From: Flavobacterium sp. NRK1
GTDB lineage: Bacteria; Bacteroidota; Bacteroidia; Flavobacteriales; Flavobacteriaceae
Assembly (NCBI RefSeq): GCF_024054175.1
Contig: NZ_JAMXLA010000001.1
Span: 2,551,677-2,615,676, forward strand
Direction of reading: 5' to 3'
Length of the DNA stretch: 64,000 nucleotides
Part shown: piece after piece, positions 44,626 to 52,778 of the stretch
Layout of the letters: every line of letters begins with the position of its first letter
Position numbering within the stretch: position 1 is the stretch's first letter
The notes under the pieces: model-generated
Databases searched by the model: none
What the model saw: only the letters and a program-made list of their open reading frames with translations
Told to the model about the DNA's origin: nothing
Program-made: the position numbers and the translations under genes

Positions 44626-44684
44626 TTTGTAATTACAAAATTTGTATGTACAAATGTAGTTGGTTTTATATTTGTATATACAAA
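44626..44684 (-). promoter_or_regulatory. marR promoter with three operator palindromes
   Basis: TTTGTAATTACAAA (44626-44639), TTTGTATGTACAAA (44641-44654) and TTTGTATATACAAA (44671-44684) all fit TTTGTAnnTACAAA. The -7 box TACATTTG (44651-44658, minus) overlaps the middle one. This clustering right before a MarR gene is typical of autoregulation. Confidence 0.7.
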
Positions 44685-44769
44685 TAAAATGTTAAAATTT
44701 TCTTAATTTTTTTTACACGTTTAATTAGGGCTTAATTTTAGGGGGATAATTTCAAATCAAACTTAAAGT

Positions 44770-45309
44770 ATGATTATACGTCAAAGCAAAATGTTGTTAT
44801 TACTTTTTACGGGGATAGTATTTACATCCTGTATAAAAAAAGAGGAGGAACCGGCTCCGCCAAAACCATTAAAGGTATATAGTAAAGATGGAGTGAGTGT
44901 TAATGCTTATGATTTTGATAAGCTCGAATATTTTCTTACCCGAAACAACGATACTACCTACGTTGTGAATTTTTGGGCAACATGGTGTATACCATGTGTA
45001 GAAGAATTACCTCATTTTGAAACAATAAATGCTAAGTATAAAAAAGACAAAGTAAAAGTAATGCTCGTTAGTCTTGATATGTATAAAATGGTAGAAAGCA
45101 GATTACTGCCATTTATCAAAGAAAAACATCTAAAAAGCGATGTAGTATATCTTAGAGATCCGGATCAGAATACATGGCTGCCTAAGGTAGATTCTACATG
45201 GAGTGGCGCTTTACCAGCTACATTAATCTATAATAAAGATAAGCGTAAGTTCTATGAGCAGTCATTTACTTACGAAGAACTTGAAAAAGAAGTAAACAAT
45301 TTTAAATAA
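44770..45309 (+). CDS. TlpA-like thioredoxin lipoprotein
   Basis: A 179-residue periplasm-facing thiol-disulfide protein. The lipoprotein signal ends at Cys21 (GIVFTSC). A thioredoxin fold follows, with FWATWCIPC (69-77, WCIPC at 72-76) and the cis-Pro region ALPATLIY (about 149-156). It likely reduces disulfides or matures cytochromes outside the cytoplasm. An 11-bp gap leads to the next redox protein. Confidence 0.9.
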   Translation: MIIRQSKMLLLLFTGIVFTSCIKKEEEPAPPKPLKVYSKDGVSVNAYDFDKLEYFLTRNNDTTYVVNFWATWCIPCVEELPHFETINAKYKKDKVKVMLVSLDMYKMVESRLLPFIKEKHLKSDVVYLRDPDQNTWLPKVDSTWSGALPATLIYNKDKRKFYEQSFTYEELEKEVNNFK

Positions 45310-45320
45310 CTAATAAATAT

Positions 45321-45932
45321 ATGAAAACCGTAAAAATTTTAGGAACAGTAATGCTTGTTGCATTATTAAGTGCATTCGGAATTAAAAATGCACCAACAGG
45401 TTACAAGGTAGGAGATATAGCTACCGATTTTAGCCTTAAGAATGTTGATAATAAAAATGTATCTCTTAAAAATATTAAAGATGCTAAAGGTTACATCGTT
45501 ATTTTTACCTGTAACCATTGTCCATATGCGCAGGCGTATGAAGACAGAATTATAGCACTGGATAAGAAATATAAAAAACTTGGTTATCCTGTAGTGGCTA
45601 TTAATCCTAATAACCCTGAAAAAGTAAAAGACGACAGTTTTGCTAAAATGCAGGAAAGAGCAAAAGAGAAAGGATTTACTTTTCCTTATCTTTTAGATGA
45701 GGGACAAAAAATATTTCCTCAATATGGTGCTACAAAAACACCACATGTATATGTATTACAAAAAACGGCTAAAGGTAATGTGGTAAAATACATAGGTGCT
45801 ATTGATGATAATTACGAAGATGCAGCAGCTGTTAAAACGAAATATGTGGAGAATGCTGTAGATGCTTTATTAAAAGGTAAAGAAGTAAGTGTAAAAGAGA
45901 CAAAAGCTATTGGCTGTTCTATAAAAGCATAA
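45321..45932 (+). CDS. Thioredoxin family protein (peroxiredoxin-like, CNHC motif)
   Basis: A 203-residue secreted protein with a signal peptide (MKTVKILGTVMLVALLSAFG). The AhpC/TSA-like fold carries IVIFTCNHCPYAQAY (59-73), with Cys64 and Cys67 forming a CxxC, and a later TPHVYVLQ cis-Pro strand. This CNHCPY subgroup is common next to redox genes in Bacteroidota; its partner is unknown. Probably co-transcribed with the TlpA-like gene. Confidence 0.88.
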   Translation: MKTVKILGTVMLVALLSAFGIKNAPTGYKVGDIATDFSLKNVDNKNVSLKNIKDAKGYIVIFTCNHCPYAQAYEDRIIALDKKYKKLGYPVVAINPNNPEKVKDDSFAKMQERAKEKGFTFPYLLDEGQKIFPQYGATKTPHVYVLQKTAKGNVVKYIGAIDDNYEDAAAVKTKYVENAVDALLKGKEVSVKETKAIGCSIKA

Positions 45933-45940
45933 TACCTTTG
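45933..45940 (+). promoter_or_regulatory. Candidate -7 element for the rhodanese gene
   Basis: TACCTTTG, 16 bp before the start codon, matches TAnnTTTG. It begins immediately after the upstream stop codon. Confidence 0.45.
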
Positions 45941-45956
45941 TACAAAATTATTAAAA

Positions 45957-46271
45957 ATGAATATATCTCAGGAAGAATGGTGGACTCAGGCACAGGCAGA
46001 CAATAATGCTGTTGTGCTTGATGTAAGAACCGAAGACGAGTGGAACCGAGGAATTATTCCCGGTGCTATAAACATTGATATTTATAAAGGACAGGGGTTT
46101 ATATATGCTGTTGAAGAGCTTGATAAAAGTAAGAATTATTATGTTTATTGTGCTGCGGGCGCCCGCAGCGCACAGGCATGTAATATAATGAATCAGCTTG
46201 GTTTTGATAACACCTTCAATCTTATTGGCGGAATATCCCAATGGGATGGGCCTGTGGTGGCTCCTGAATAA
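45957..46271 (+). CDS. Rhodanese-like domain protein
   Basis: A 104-residue single-domain sulfurtransferase. The active-site loop is YCAAGARS with Cys65, and the conserved DVRTEDEWNRGIIPGAINID segment (22-41) precedes it. It carries persulfide sulfur to an unknown acceptor. It follows two thiol-redox genes and may be independently transcribed. Confidence 0.92.
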   Translation: MNISQEEWWTQAQADNNAVVLDVRTEDEWNRGIIPGAINIDIYKGQGFIYAVEELDKSKNYYVYCAAGARSAQACNIMNQLGFDNTFNLIGGISQWDGPVVAPE

Positions 46272-46292
46272 ATAATAAAAATATTTTTATGT

Positions 46293-46322
46293 GAAGCCCG
46301 GTAAATGCCGGGCTTCTTTTTT
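46293..46322 (+). terminator. Terminator of the thioredoxin-rhodanese cluster
   Basis: A nine-bp stem GAAGCCCGG/CCGGGCTTC (46293-46301 with 46308-46316) is followed by a T-run. Confidence 0.9.
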
Positions 46323-46406
46323 TTAAGATAATATTAACTTTATTTGATTTATTATCTGAAAAATGAATTTTATTGAGTATTTATAGGATTTTTTTTCTTA
46401 ATTTCT

Positions 46407-46414
46407 TAAATTTG
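46407..46414 (+). promoter_or_regulatory. Candidate -7 element for the GNAT-racemase operon
   Basis: TAAATTTG matches TAnnTTTG. It would give a 5' leader of about 155 nt that carries both dyads. Confidence 0.35.
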
Positions 46415-46579
46415 CATTTCTAAATAGATGAGATAATCTCATTTTCTTTAAATGCCTTCTCTGAAGCGTCATATTTCTATTTCCTGTTTCATTGCATTGA
46501 AATAGATATGATTTACAATCATTATAAGTTTGCGTTCGCTAAATTTAAGAGGTGGCTATTAATTTTTTAAAAAACAGAT

Positions 46580-47020
46580 ATGGAATCCCAGACAATTAAA
46601 TTGTGCTCTTACGAAAAAACAGAATTCACTAATGATCAGATTGCTTCATTTTTACACAAACACCTTGATCAATTTGGTGATGCTAAAGAAGATATTTTGA
46701 AATGCATTGCTTTCGCTCAGGATAAAAATAAAGGAGGGCAAATTCTTTTAGCTATACTTGATAACAAAATTGTAGGTGCCGTAATTTTGAATAATACAGG
46801 AATGAGTGGCTATATTCCCGAAAATATACTTGTTTATATTGCAGTTGACAATAGCTACAGAGGCAAAGGTATAGGTAAAAAACTTATGGAACTTGCAATA
46901 CAAACTTCTGAAGGTAATATAGCGTTGCATTGTGAGCCTGATAACCCCGCACTGCATTTGTATGAAAAATTAGGCTTTAAAAGCAAATATCTTGAAATGC
47001 GTTTAAATAAGCAGGCTTAA
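46580..47020 (+). CDS. GNAT-family N-acetyltransferase
   Basis: A 146-residue acetyltransferase. The acetyl-CoA binding motif A reads YIAVDNSYRGKGIGKKLMELAI (about 90-111), followed by ALHLYEKLGFK (131-141). The acceptor is unknown. It ends 25 bp before the racemase gene, so the pair probably works on an amino acid or its derivative. Confidence 0.88.
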   Translation: MESQTIKLCSYEKTEFTNDQIASFLHKHLDQFGDAKEDILKCIAFAQDKNKGGQILLAILDNKIVGAVILNNTGMSGYIPENILVYIAVDNSYRGKGIGKKLMELAIQTSEGNIALHCEPDNPALHLYEKLGFKSKYLEMRLNKQA

Positions 47021-47045
47021 ATTAATTACACTTCAAACAAAACAA

Positions 47046-48119
47046 ATGGCTTTTATAAAATTAGACCGTAAAAAATTAAAACACAATTACCTTTATTTGC
47101 AAAAATTATTTCAGTCAAGAAATATAGAATGGGGTGTTGTGTCAAAGATTTTGTGTGGCAACAAACTATTTATTAAAGAGATAATAGATCTTGGAGTACG
47201 GGAAATACATGATTCCAGAATCAGTAATTTAAAAACGATTAAAGAACTATGTCCTGAAGTACAAACGGTTTATATAAAACCTCCTGCAAAAAGGAGTATT
47301 TCCAAGATTGTAAAATATGCCGATGTTAGCTTTAATACCGAGATAGATACTATTAAAATGCTTTCGGAAGAGGCTGTGAAGCAAAACGTTATTCATAAGA
47401 TCATAATTATGATTGAAATGGGCGATTTACGTGAAGGTATTATAGGAGAAGATCTTATTTATTTTTATGGTGAGGTAACAAGATTGCCCAACATTGAAAT
47501 AAGAGGAATAGGAACTAACCTGAATTGTTTGAGTGGTGTTATGCCTAATCAGGATAAACTAATTCAGCTAAGTCTTTACAAGCAATTAATTGAGGCAAAG
47601 TTTAATATTTCTATTCCCTGGGTTTCGGGAGGTACTTCAGTAGCAATTCCTTTAATATTAAAAAATGCTCGCCCTATGGCTGTAAATCATTTCAGGGTAG
47701 GAGAGGCATTGTTTTTTGGTAATGACTTATTTACCGGAAAGATAATTGAAGGAATGGAAAGCGAAGTTTTTAAACTTTATGCCGAAATAATTGAAATTAA
47801 TGAAAAACCTGATGTACCAAGTGGTGAATTGGGAGAAAATGTTGCCGGTAATACTTTTGAAATGAATGAAGGACAGGATTTAGGCACTTCGTCCCTCAGG
47901 GCTATTTTAGATATTGGCCTTTTAGATATGCAGCCACAATATATAGAACCTGAAGATGAGAATATTACACTGATTGACGCAAGTTCTGATATGCTGGTTG
48001 TAGATATATCTAACTCTAACGGTGATTATAAAATTGGCGACTTAATTTCTTTCAGAATTAGGTATATGGGAGCTTTATATTTATTGAACTCTGATTATAT
48101 TGAAAAGATAGTAGTGTAA
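47046..48119 (+). CDS. Alanine/ornithine racemase-family PLP enzyme
   Basis: A 357-residue fold-type III PLP protein. The Schiff-base lysine is Lys34 in GVVSKILCGN, and the barrel carries IIIMIEMGDLREGI and RGIGTNLNCLSG. This subfamily includes ornithine racemase; the exact amino acid is not readable. The C-terminal domain is short and divergent from Alr. Paired with the GNAT gene. Confidence 0.85.
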   Translation: MAFIKLDRKKLKHNYLYLQKLFQSRNIEWGVVSKILCGNKLFIKEIIDLGVREIHDSRISNLKTIKELCPEVQTVYIKPPAKRSISKIVKYADVSFNTEIDTIKMLSEEAVKQNVIHKIIIMIEMGDLREGIIGEDLIYFYGEVTRLPNIEIRGIGTNLNCLSGVMPNQDKLIQLSLYKQLIEAKFNISIPWVSGGTSVAIPLILKNARPMAVNHFRVGEALFFGNDLFTGKIIEGMESEVFKLYAEIIEINEKPDVPSGELGENVAGNTFEMNEGQDLGTSSLRAILDIGLLDMQPQYIEPEDENITLIDASSDMLVVDISNSNGDYKIGDLISFRIRYMGALYLLNSDYIEKIVV

Positions 48120-48138
48120 TATAGAATTATATAATAAT

Positions 48139-48170
48139 AAAAGAAGGCGCAATTTAATGCGCCTTCTTTT
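48139..48170. terminator. Bidirectional terminator
   Basis: A thirteen-bp stem AAAAGAAGGCGCA/TGCGCCTTCTTTT (48139-48151 with 48158-48170, loop ATTTAA) lies between the racemase gene and the DUF1456 gene. Confidence 0.88.
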
Positions 48171-48186
48171 ATTATTCCTTATTGCT

Positions 48187-48624
48187 TTATGATTTTTTAT
48201 TCTTTCCATTGTTGAATTTTACTTTTTCTACAACGGGAGCCGGTTTTTTCGGCTTATTTTTTTGAGGAGGCCCTTTAGGTGCGGGCTTTTTTGCCACAGG
48301 CTTTTTAGGTTTGTCAAAAGTTGAAGCTGTCGCTGCGCGTTCTTTTTTTGCCGCAGCTACAGCTGCTTTATTCTGATTAAGAACATCCTGTGCATTTTTA
48401 GGCTCTTCTTTTGTACCTCTTAAATGAATTATAAGTCCGTTTAAAAAATTACGTAGTACCTGGTCACCACATTCCATGTAATTAGGGTGGTCGGCATTAC
48501 GGAAAAAAGCACCAAGCTCAGCCTTAGATATCCTGAAATCTACCAGTTCAAGTATTTCTACAATCTGGTCATCTCTTAACTGAAGCGCTACTCGTAGCTT
48601 TTTAAATACATCATTATTATTCAT
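48187..48624 (-). CDS. DUF1456 (YehS-like) protein, single repeat plus Lys/Pro-rich tail
   Basis: A 145-residue protein. Residues 1-70 form one DUF1456 unit (NNNDVFKKLRVALQLRDDQIVEILEL, then CGDQVLRNFLNGLIIHLRG). YehS proteins usually have two such units; here the second is replaced by a low-complexity Lys/Pro/Ala-rich tail (about 75-145) that could bind nucleic acid. The function is unknown. Confidence 0.85.
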   Translation of the reverse strand: MNNNDVFKKLRVALQLRDDQIVEILELVDFRISKAELGAFFRNADHPNYMECGDQVLRNFLNGLIIHLRGTKEEPKNAQDVLNQNKAAVAAAKKERAATASTFDKPKKPVAKKPAPKGPPQKNKPKKPAPVVEKVKFNNGKNKKS

Positions 48625-48640
48625 TCTACTTTATTTTTGG

Positions 48641-48648
48641 CAAAAGTA
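48641..48648 (-). promoter_or_regulatory. Candidate -7 element for the DUF1456 gene
   Basis: TACTTTTG on the minus strand, 16 bp before the start codon, matches TAnnTTTG. Confidence 0.45.
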
Positions 48649-48715
48649 ATGTTTTTTGACGGATTTGGTTGTTTATGTATTTGGTTATTCGCTCATCGTG
48701 TGGCAAACAGGCAAA

Positions 48716-49510
48716 TTATTCAAATAGCCAGGTGTACGCTTCCGTAAATTCTTTACTCCATAAAGTTTCATTATGTCTCCCATTATGAACTATTTTTTTA
48801 TGGATGCTTTTGTTATCGGTTTTGGTGTGTAAAATTTCAAGCATTCGTTCAAGATCCTGTACCATTTCGGTGCTTTCATGGTCTCCACACATAAAGTAAA
48901 GTTTTGATGTTATTCGGGGAGTATTAATAGCTAAATCATATATACTCTCGCTAAACCAGAATGAAGGTGAAAAAATACCAGCTTTACCAAATACATTAGG
49001 GTATTTTAATACTGCATAAAAAGATACCAGCCCGCCAACTGAACTGCCAAATATTGCCGTATTGTCTTTATCAGTTTTTGTATGAAAGTGTTCATCAACA
49101 TACGGTTTTAAAGTGCTAACTATAAAATCTAAATATTTATCGGCATTTCCGCCGCCATATTTTTCATTTACATAGGGTGTAAGCTCGTCTATACGTTTTT
49201 CGCCGCCGTGCTCAATGCCTATTACTATAGTTTTAGCCTGTAAACTGTCAAGCTGCTCGTCAATTCGCCATTCCCCTGAAAAAGATGAGGCAGTATCAAA
49301 AAGGTTTTGTCCGTCATGCATATAAATTACAGGGTACCGTTCTTCATTTTCTTTATAATCTGAAGGTAGGTAAACCCATATTTTTTTATCGGTTTCAAGT
49401 TCCGGAGAATTGATTGTAAAAACTGAGACGTTTTTAGAGAAGGTGTGTTCCTGTGCATTAGTATTCATAAATGTAAGATATAAAAAAAGGAGCAAAAATT
49501 TGAAGCCCAT
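48716..49510 (-). CDS. Secreted alpha/beta-hydrolase, esterase (Fes/EstD-like)
   Basis: A 264-residue hydrolase with a signal peptide (MGFKFLLLFLYLTFMNTNAQ). The esterase fold shows VYLPSDYKENEERYPVIYMHDGQNLFD (about 46-72), the nucleophile elbow GSSVGG (about 150-155) and a late His (NGRHNETLWSKEF). It resembles enterochelin-esterase-like and feruloyl-esterase-like proteins. The substrate is unknown; no siderophore genes are near. Confidence 0.85.
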   Translation of the reverse strand: MGFKFLLLFLYLTFMNTNAQEHTFSKNVSVFTINSPELETDKKIWVYLPSDYKENEERYPVIYMHDGQNLFDTASSFSGEWRIDEQLDSLQAKTIVIGIEHGGEKRIDELTPYVNEKYGGGNADKYLDFIVSTLKPYVDEHFHTKTDKDNTAIFGSSVGGLVSFYAVLKYPNVFGKAGIFSPSFWFSESIYDLAINTPRITSKLYFMCGDHESTEMVQDLERMLEILHTKTDNKSIHKKIVHNGRHNETLWSKEFTEAYTWLFE

Positions 49511-49517
49511 ATATTTG
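49510..49517 (+). promoter_or_regulatory. Candidate -7 element for the TerB-like gene
   Basis: TATATTTG on the plus strand matches TAnnTTTG, 45 bp before the start codon. It abuts the start of the divergent esterase gene. Confidence 0.4.
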
Positions 49518-49562
49518 TTTTATTTACGCAAAAGAATAATTTAGCTAAAATTACCAATTCTT

Positions 49563-49964
49563 ATGAATACACACGAAGAAAAACTAAGCTTACTGACAGA
49601 AATGATCGCATTTGCAAAAATTGACGGGCAGGTGCACGAAAGAGAATATCAGTTTCTTACAATTGTGGCAAAGCAGCTTAGAGTTGATAAGGATATTTTT
49701 GAGAGCCTTTTTAATCAGCCTGCAGATAAGGTAGTAATAAAATCCGAGCATCAGCGCATATTACAATTTTACAGACTGGCGCTTCTTATGCAGGCGGATG
49801 GTATTTTGCATGATAATGAACAGGTAGCTATTCGAGAAATGGGTATTAACATGGGATTAAGCCCCTTTGCTATGAAAAGTGTGCTTGTGGAAATGCAGCG
49901 TTCTCCCACGGGAATGATAGACCCTGATATGCTGCTGGCCCTTTTCAGGGCACAGCAAAATTAA
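49563..49964 (+). CDS. TerB-like (tellurite-resistance/DjlA-type) protein
   Basis: A 133-residue all-helical cytoplasmic protein. The paired Asp-Gly metal-binding-like turns (AKIDGQVHEREYQFL at 18-32; MQADGILHDNEQVAIREMG at about 77-95) are the TerB hallmark. Tellurite resistance itself is not implied. It overlaps the convergent mscS stop codon by 4 bp. Confidence 0.82.
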   Translation: MNTHEEKLSLLTEMIAFAKIDGQVHEREYQFLTIVAKQLRVDKDIFESLFNQPADKVVIKSEHQRILQFYRLALLMQADGILHDNEQVAIREMGINMGLSPFAMKSVLVEMQRSPTGMIDPDMLLALFRAQQN

Positions 49965-50785
49965 TCGGCAGCTTTATGTATGACCCTTTGAGGAAAAGGG
50001 ATAGATATATTGTTTTGTCTAAATTTTTCAAGTATGAGGTATCGCACCTGGCTTCTCACACCTTCAACCCTAAAAACATCTTCAACCCAAAAATATACTG
50101 AAAAATTAAGAGACGAATCGCCAAAATCATTAAAACGTACAAAGGGTTCGGGTGTCTCTAATATTTCTTTATTCTCTGCAACTGCTTCTTTTAATAATTG
50201 GCTTACCAAATTTACATCAGAAGAATAATCAACACCTACAGCTACTTCAAACCGGGAGGCTTTAGTATTATGTGTCCAGTTTATCAATTCGCTGCGTGTA
50301 AGGTCAGAATTTGGAAGAATGATATATTTATCATCGCGCGTTTGCAGGGTAGTAGTTCTTAATGTTATTTCCTGCACCGTGCCTACAATACCGTTTATTT
50401 CAATAACATCATTCATTTTTACGGTTGCGTCAACCAAAATTACAATTCCGGAAATATAGTCACTAAAAAGATTTTGAATACCTAAGCCCAAACCTACCAG
50501 AAGTGCCGCAGAGCCTGCCAATAATACTGACAGGTTAAAACCAATTATTTCCATAGATAAAACAAGCACTACAACCAGTAGTATATACTTTATCAGGGTA
50601 AAAATTGAATATTTTTTAGCATCGTCAAAATGATTAATGCTATATATACTTTTCTTAATTATTTTCAGGATAAAAGCAACTACTATCCAAAACAATATTA
50701 AAGTAACAATTGAGCTTACTTTTAAATGTGTTTTACCTATGGTAATCAGCGTTTCATTAAGAAGGTCTTTAATATGCTCCCACAT
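49961..50785 (-). CDS. Small-conductance mechanosensitive channel (MscS family)
   Basis: A 274-residue channel. Three N-terminal TM segments (about 18-44, 60-80 and 86-108) precede the pore and beta domain, with NLSVLLAGSAALLVGLGLGIQNLFSDYISGIVIL (TM3, Gly/Ala-rich) and the MscS beta block MNDVIEINGIVGTVQEITLRTTTLQTRD. It relieves osmotic pressure on downshock. It is 13 nt downstream of a larger MscS-type gene. Confidence 0.93.
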   Translation of the reverse strand: MWEHIKDLLNETLITIGKTHLKVSSIVTLILFWIVVAFILKIIKKSIYSINHFDDAKKYSIFTLIKYILLVVVLVLSMEIIGFNLSVLLAGSAALLVGLGLGIQNLFSDYISGIVILVDATVKMNDVIEINGIVGTVQEITLRTTTLQTRDDKYIILPNSDLTRSELINWTHNTKASRFEVAVGVDYSSDVNLVSQLLKEAVAENKEILETPEPFVRFNDFGDSSLNFSVYFWVEDVFRVEGVRSQVRYLILEKFRQNNISIPFPQRVIHKAAD

Positions 50786-50798
50786 AGCTCAAAATGTA

Positions 50799-52676
50799 TT
50801 ATGGTTTATCTTTATCTACTTTTACGTTAAAAGATGGTGCTTTATAATCCTTGTCCAGATAATCTGAAGGAATAGTTGTCATATTACCATCTCTTGCAGC
50901 TCTGTAGTGAGGAGAAAGTATTTCAATACCCATCTCGTTACAGCAGTTCTGAATATTTTTATGAAGTTCAGAATATATTCCGGCCTGTTTATTCGCTTCT
51001 TTTGTATAGGCATTTATCTGGTAAGCAACATAAAAATCTTCAAGGCTGGTTTGCAGTACAAAAGGTTTTGGCTCCTTCAATAAATTTTCAGTCCTGTCTG
51101 CAGCTGTAAGCAATGCCTGATGGATATCTTTCCATGGTACATCATAGCCTATGGTTACTGTTGTATGCAGTATCAAGCCGTTAGTTACAGTATCACTACT
51201 ATAATTAATAGTGTGGCTGCTCATTACGGTTGAATTTGGTATTGATATAATTTCATTTTTTATTGATCGTATACGTGTTACAAGTAATGACTTTTCAATT
51301 ACGTCTCCGGTTACATCACCTATTTTTACACGGTCGTTAATTTTAAAGAGGCGCATGTATGTAAGCACTATACCGGCAATTACATTAGATAAAGACCCCA
51401 TTGAACCGAATGTAAACAGAAATCCTAAAAATACAGATACTCCTTTAAAAACAGGAGAATCACTACCTGGCAAATAGGGAAATATAACAATTAATAAAAA
51501 GGCAAGTATAAGCACACGTACTATCTGATAAGTGGGATTGGCCCAATCAGGATAAAAGCCATCTATAGTCAGATTACCACGTGCAATTTCATTTTTAAGA
51601 AAACGTGCGAACCTTAATATATACCTGAAAATTATAATTAAAACTATTATCGTTATCAGGTTAGGCAGATAAGCCCATATACCGAAAGCTACTTTTTTAA
51701 CAGGATTTAGAATGTAACTGAATAACGTTTCAGCAAAGTTTTGTGTCCATGGAAATATACCAAATAAAACAGGTAAGGCAATATAAATTAATAAGGCAAT
51801 AAATAACCATTTTATAAGCGTATTGACTAATATTAAAAGGTTAACCTGCCTGTCAGCATTAAAAAGTTCATAGTTTTTAATTTTTATGCCTTTTATACGT
51901 TTGCCTTTTTGGTCTCTTATTTTTGATGCGGTCCAGTTAAATAGTTTTCCTGAAAAATAAATTAAAAGCACAAGTACCCCTAAAACAAGTAAGGCAAGCG
52001 CAATTTCTTTAGCTAAGGTTTTAAAGCTGGTTTCTTTTCTGTAACGCGTAATTTCGTCGGTAATTATTTTTTTATAAGTTTTTGCAAGCTGTAGTTTCGA
52101 GGTATTATTCCATATAGCATCATTTTCAGAAATACTTGTAATAATACTCTCATTATACATTAGGTCAATAGTATTTTCAGCCTCAGTAATTTTTAAGGAA
52201 TCTGTATTAAAAAGATAATTATCGCCAAGCACTTCCAGACGGTTTGAAATTGCAGCAGCACGATCATGTGCCGAAAAACTCCCTAATTTGCTGTAAATAA
52301 AGAAAAGTGTATCATTAAAGAAACCTTTTACCGGGTGGCCTTTAATTTTAGAACGTAAGGCATCAATCTGTGCTTTTTTTGAAGCAATTCTAACAGAATC
52401 ACGGCTGTTTAGCTTTTCAAGTTCTTTTTGAAGTTCTTCTTTTTTTAGGTTATCGGTGGTTTTAAGCGACTTTAAACTTTTTTCAAGTTCAGCACGCTTT
52501 ACAGAATCGCTTATACGCTGCTGCTCTATCTCTGCAAGCTTAGTAGTATATTGAGCAAGTGTAGCTGCTGTAACAGAATCATTTTGCTTATTGGTGATAC
52601 TGTCTTTTTGGGCAAAAGCGTTACCCCAAAATAATATAACAACAAACAGGATTAAATAGCAGTAATTTTTCTTCAT
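50799..52676 (-). CDS. Large MscS-family mechanosensitive channel
   Basis: About 625 residues from the ATG at 52676 (MKKNYCYLILFVVILFWGNAFAQ, a signal peptide; the frame runs to a TTG at 52682 that I reject). A long periplasmic coiled coil (about 30-110) is followed by several TM segments. The MscS core has NVIAGIVLTYMRLFKINDRVKIGDVTGDVIEKSLLVTRIRS, with Gly-rich VFLGFLFTFGSMGSLSN just before. It resembles MscK/MscM-type channels. Operon with the small mscS. Confidence 0.92.
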   Translation of the reverse strand: MKKNYCYLILFVVILFWGNAFAQKDSITNKQNDSVTAATLAQYTTKLAEIEQQRISDSVKRAELEKSLKSLKTTDNLKKEELQKELEKLNSRDSVRIASKKAQIDALRSKIKGHPVKGFFNDTLFFIYSKLGSFSAHDRAAAISNRLEVLGDNYLFNTDSLKITEAENTIDLMYNESIITSISENDAIWNNTSKLQLAKTYKKIITDEITRYRKETSFKTLAKEIALALLVLGVLVLLIYFSGKLFNWTASKIRDQKGKRIKGIKIKNYELFNADRQVNLLILVNTLIKWLFIALLIYIALPVLFGIFPWTQNFAETLFSYILNPVKKVAFGIWAYLPNLITIIVLIIIFRYILRFARFLKNEIARGNLTIDGFYPDWANPTYQIVRVLILAFLLIVIFPYLPGSDSPVFKGVSVFLGFLFTFGSMGSLSNVIAGIVLTYMRLFKINDRVKIGDVTGDVIEKSLLVTRIRSIKNEIISIPNSTVMSSHTINYSSDTVTNGLILHTTVTIGYDVPWKDIHQALLTAADRTENLLKEPKPFVLQTSLEDFYVAYQINAYTKEANKQAGIYSELHKNIQNCCNEMGIEILSPHYRAARDGNMTTIPSDYLDKDYKAPSFNVKVDKDKP

Positions 52677-52778
52677 ATACAATATATTTACAGGCGTAGT
52701 CTATAATATAAATTTAGAAAAATTATTTAGTATAGTATGTATGATGGAATGATTTGTGTAAAAAAGCATTTATATAAT

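Larger units (their letters stand above)
46272..46579 (+). other. 308-bp gap: terminator, then a long leader with two dyads before GNAT
   Basis: After the rhodanese terminator (46293-46322) the region holds two TAnnTTTG matches (46407-46414 and 46525-46532). It also has two perfect inverted repeats, ATGAGAT-A-ATCTCAT (46428-46442) and ATGATT-TAC-AATCAT (46508-46522). No ORF is convincing. Confidence 0.45.
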
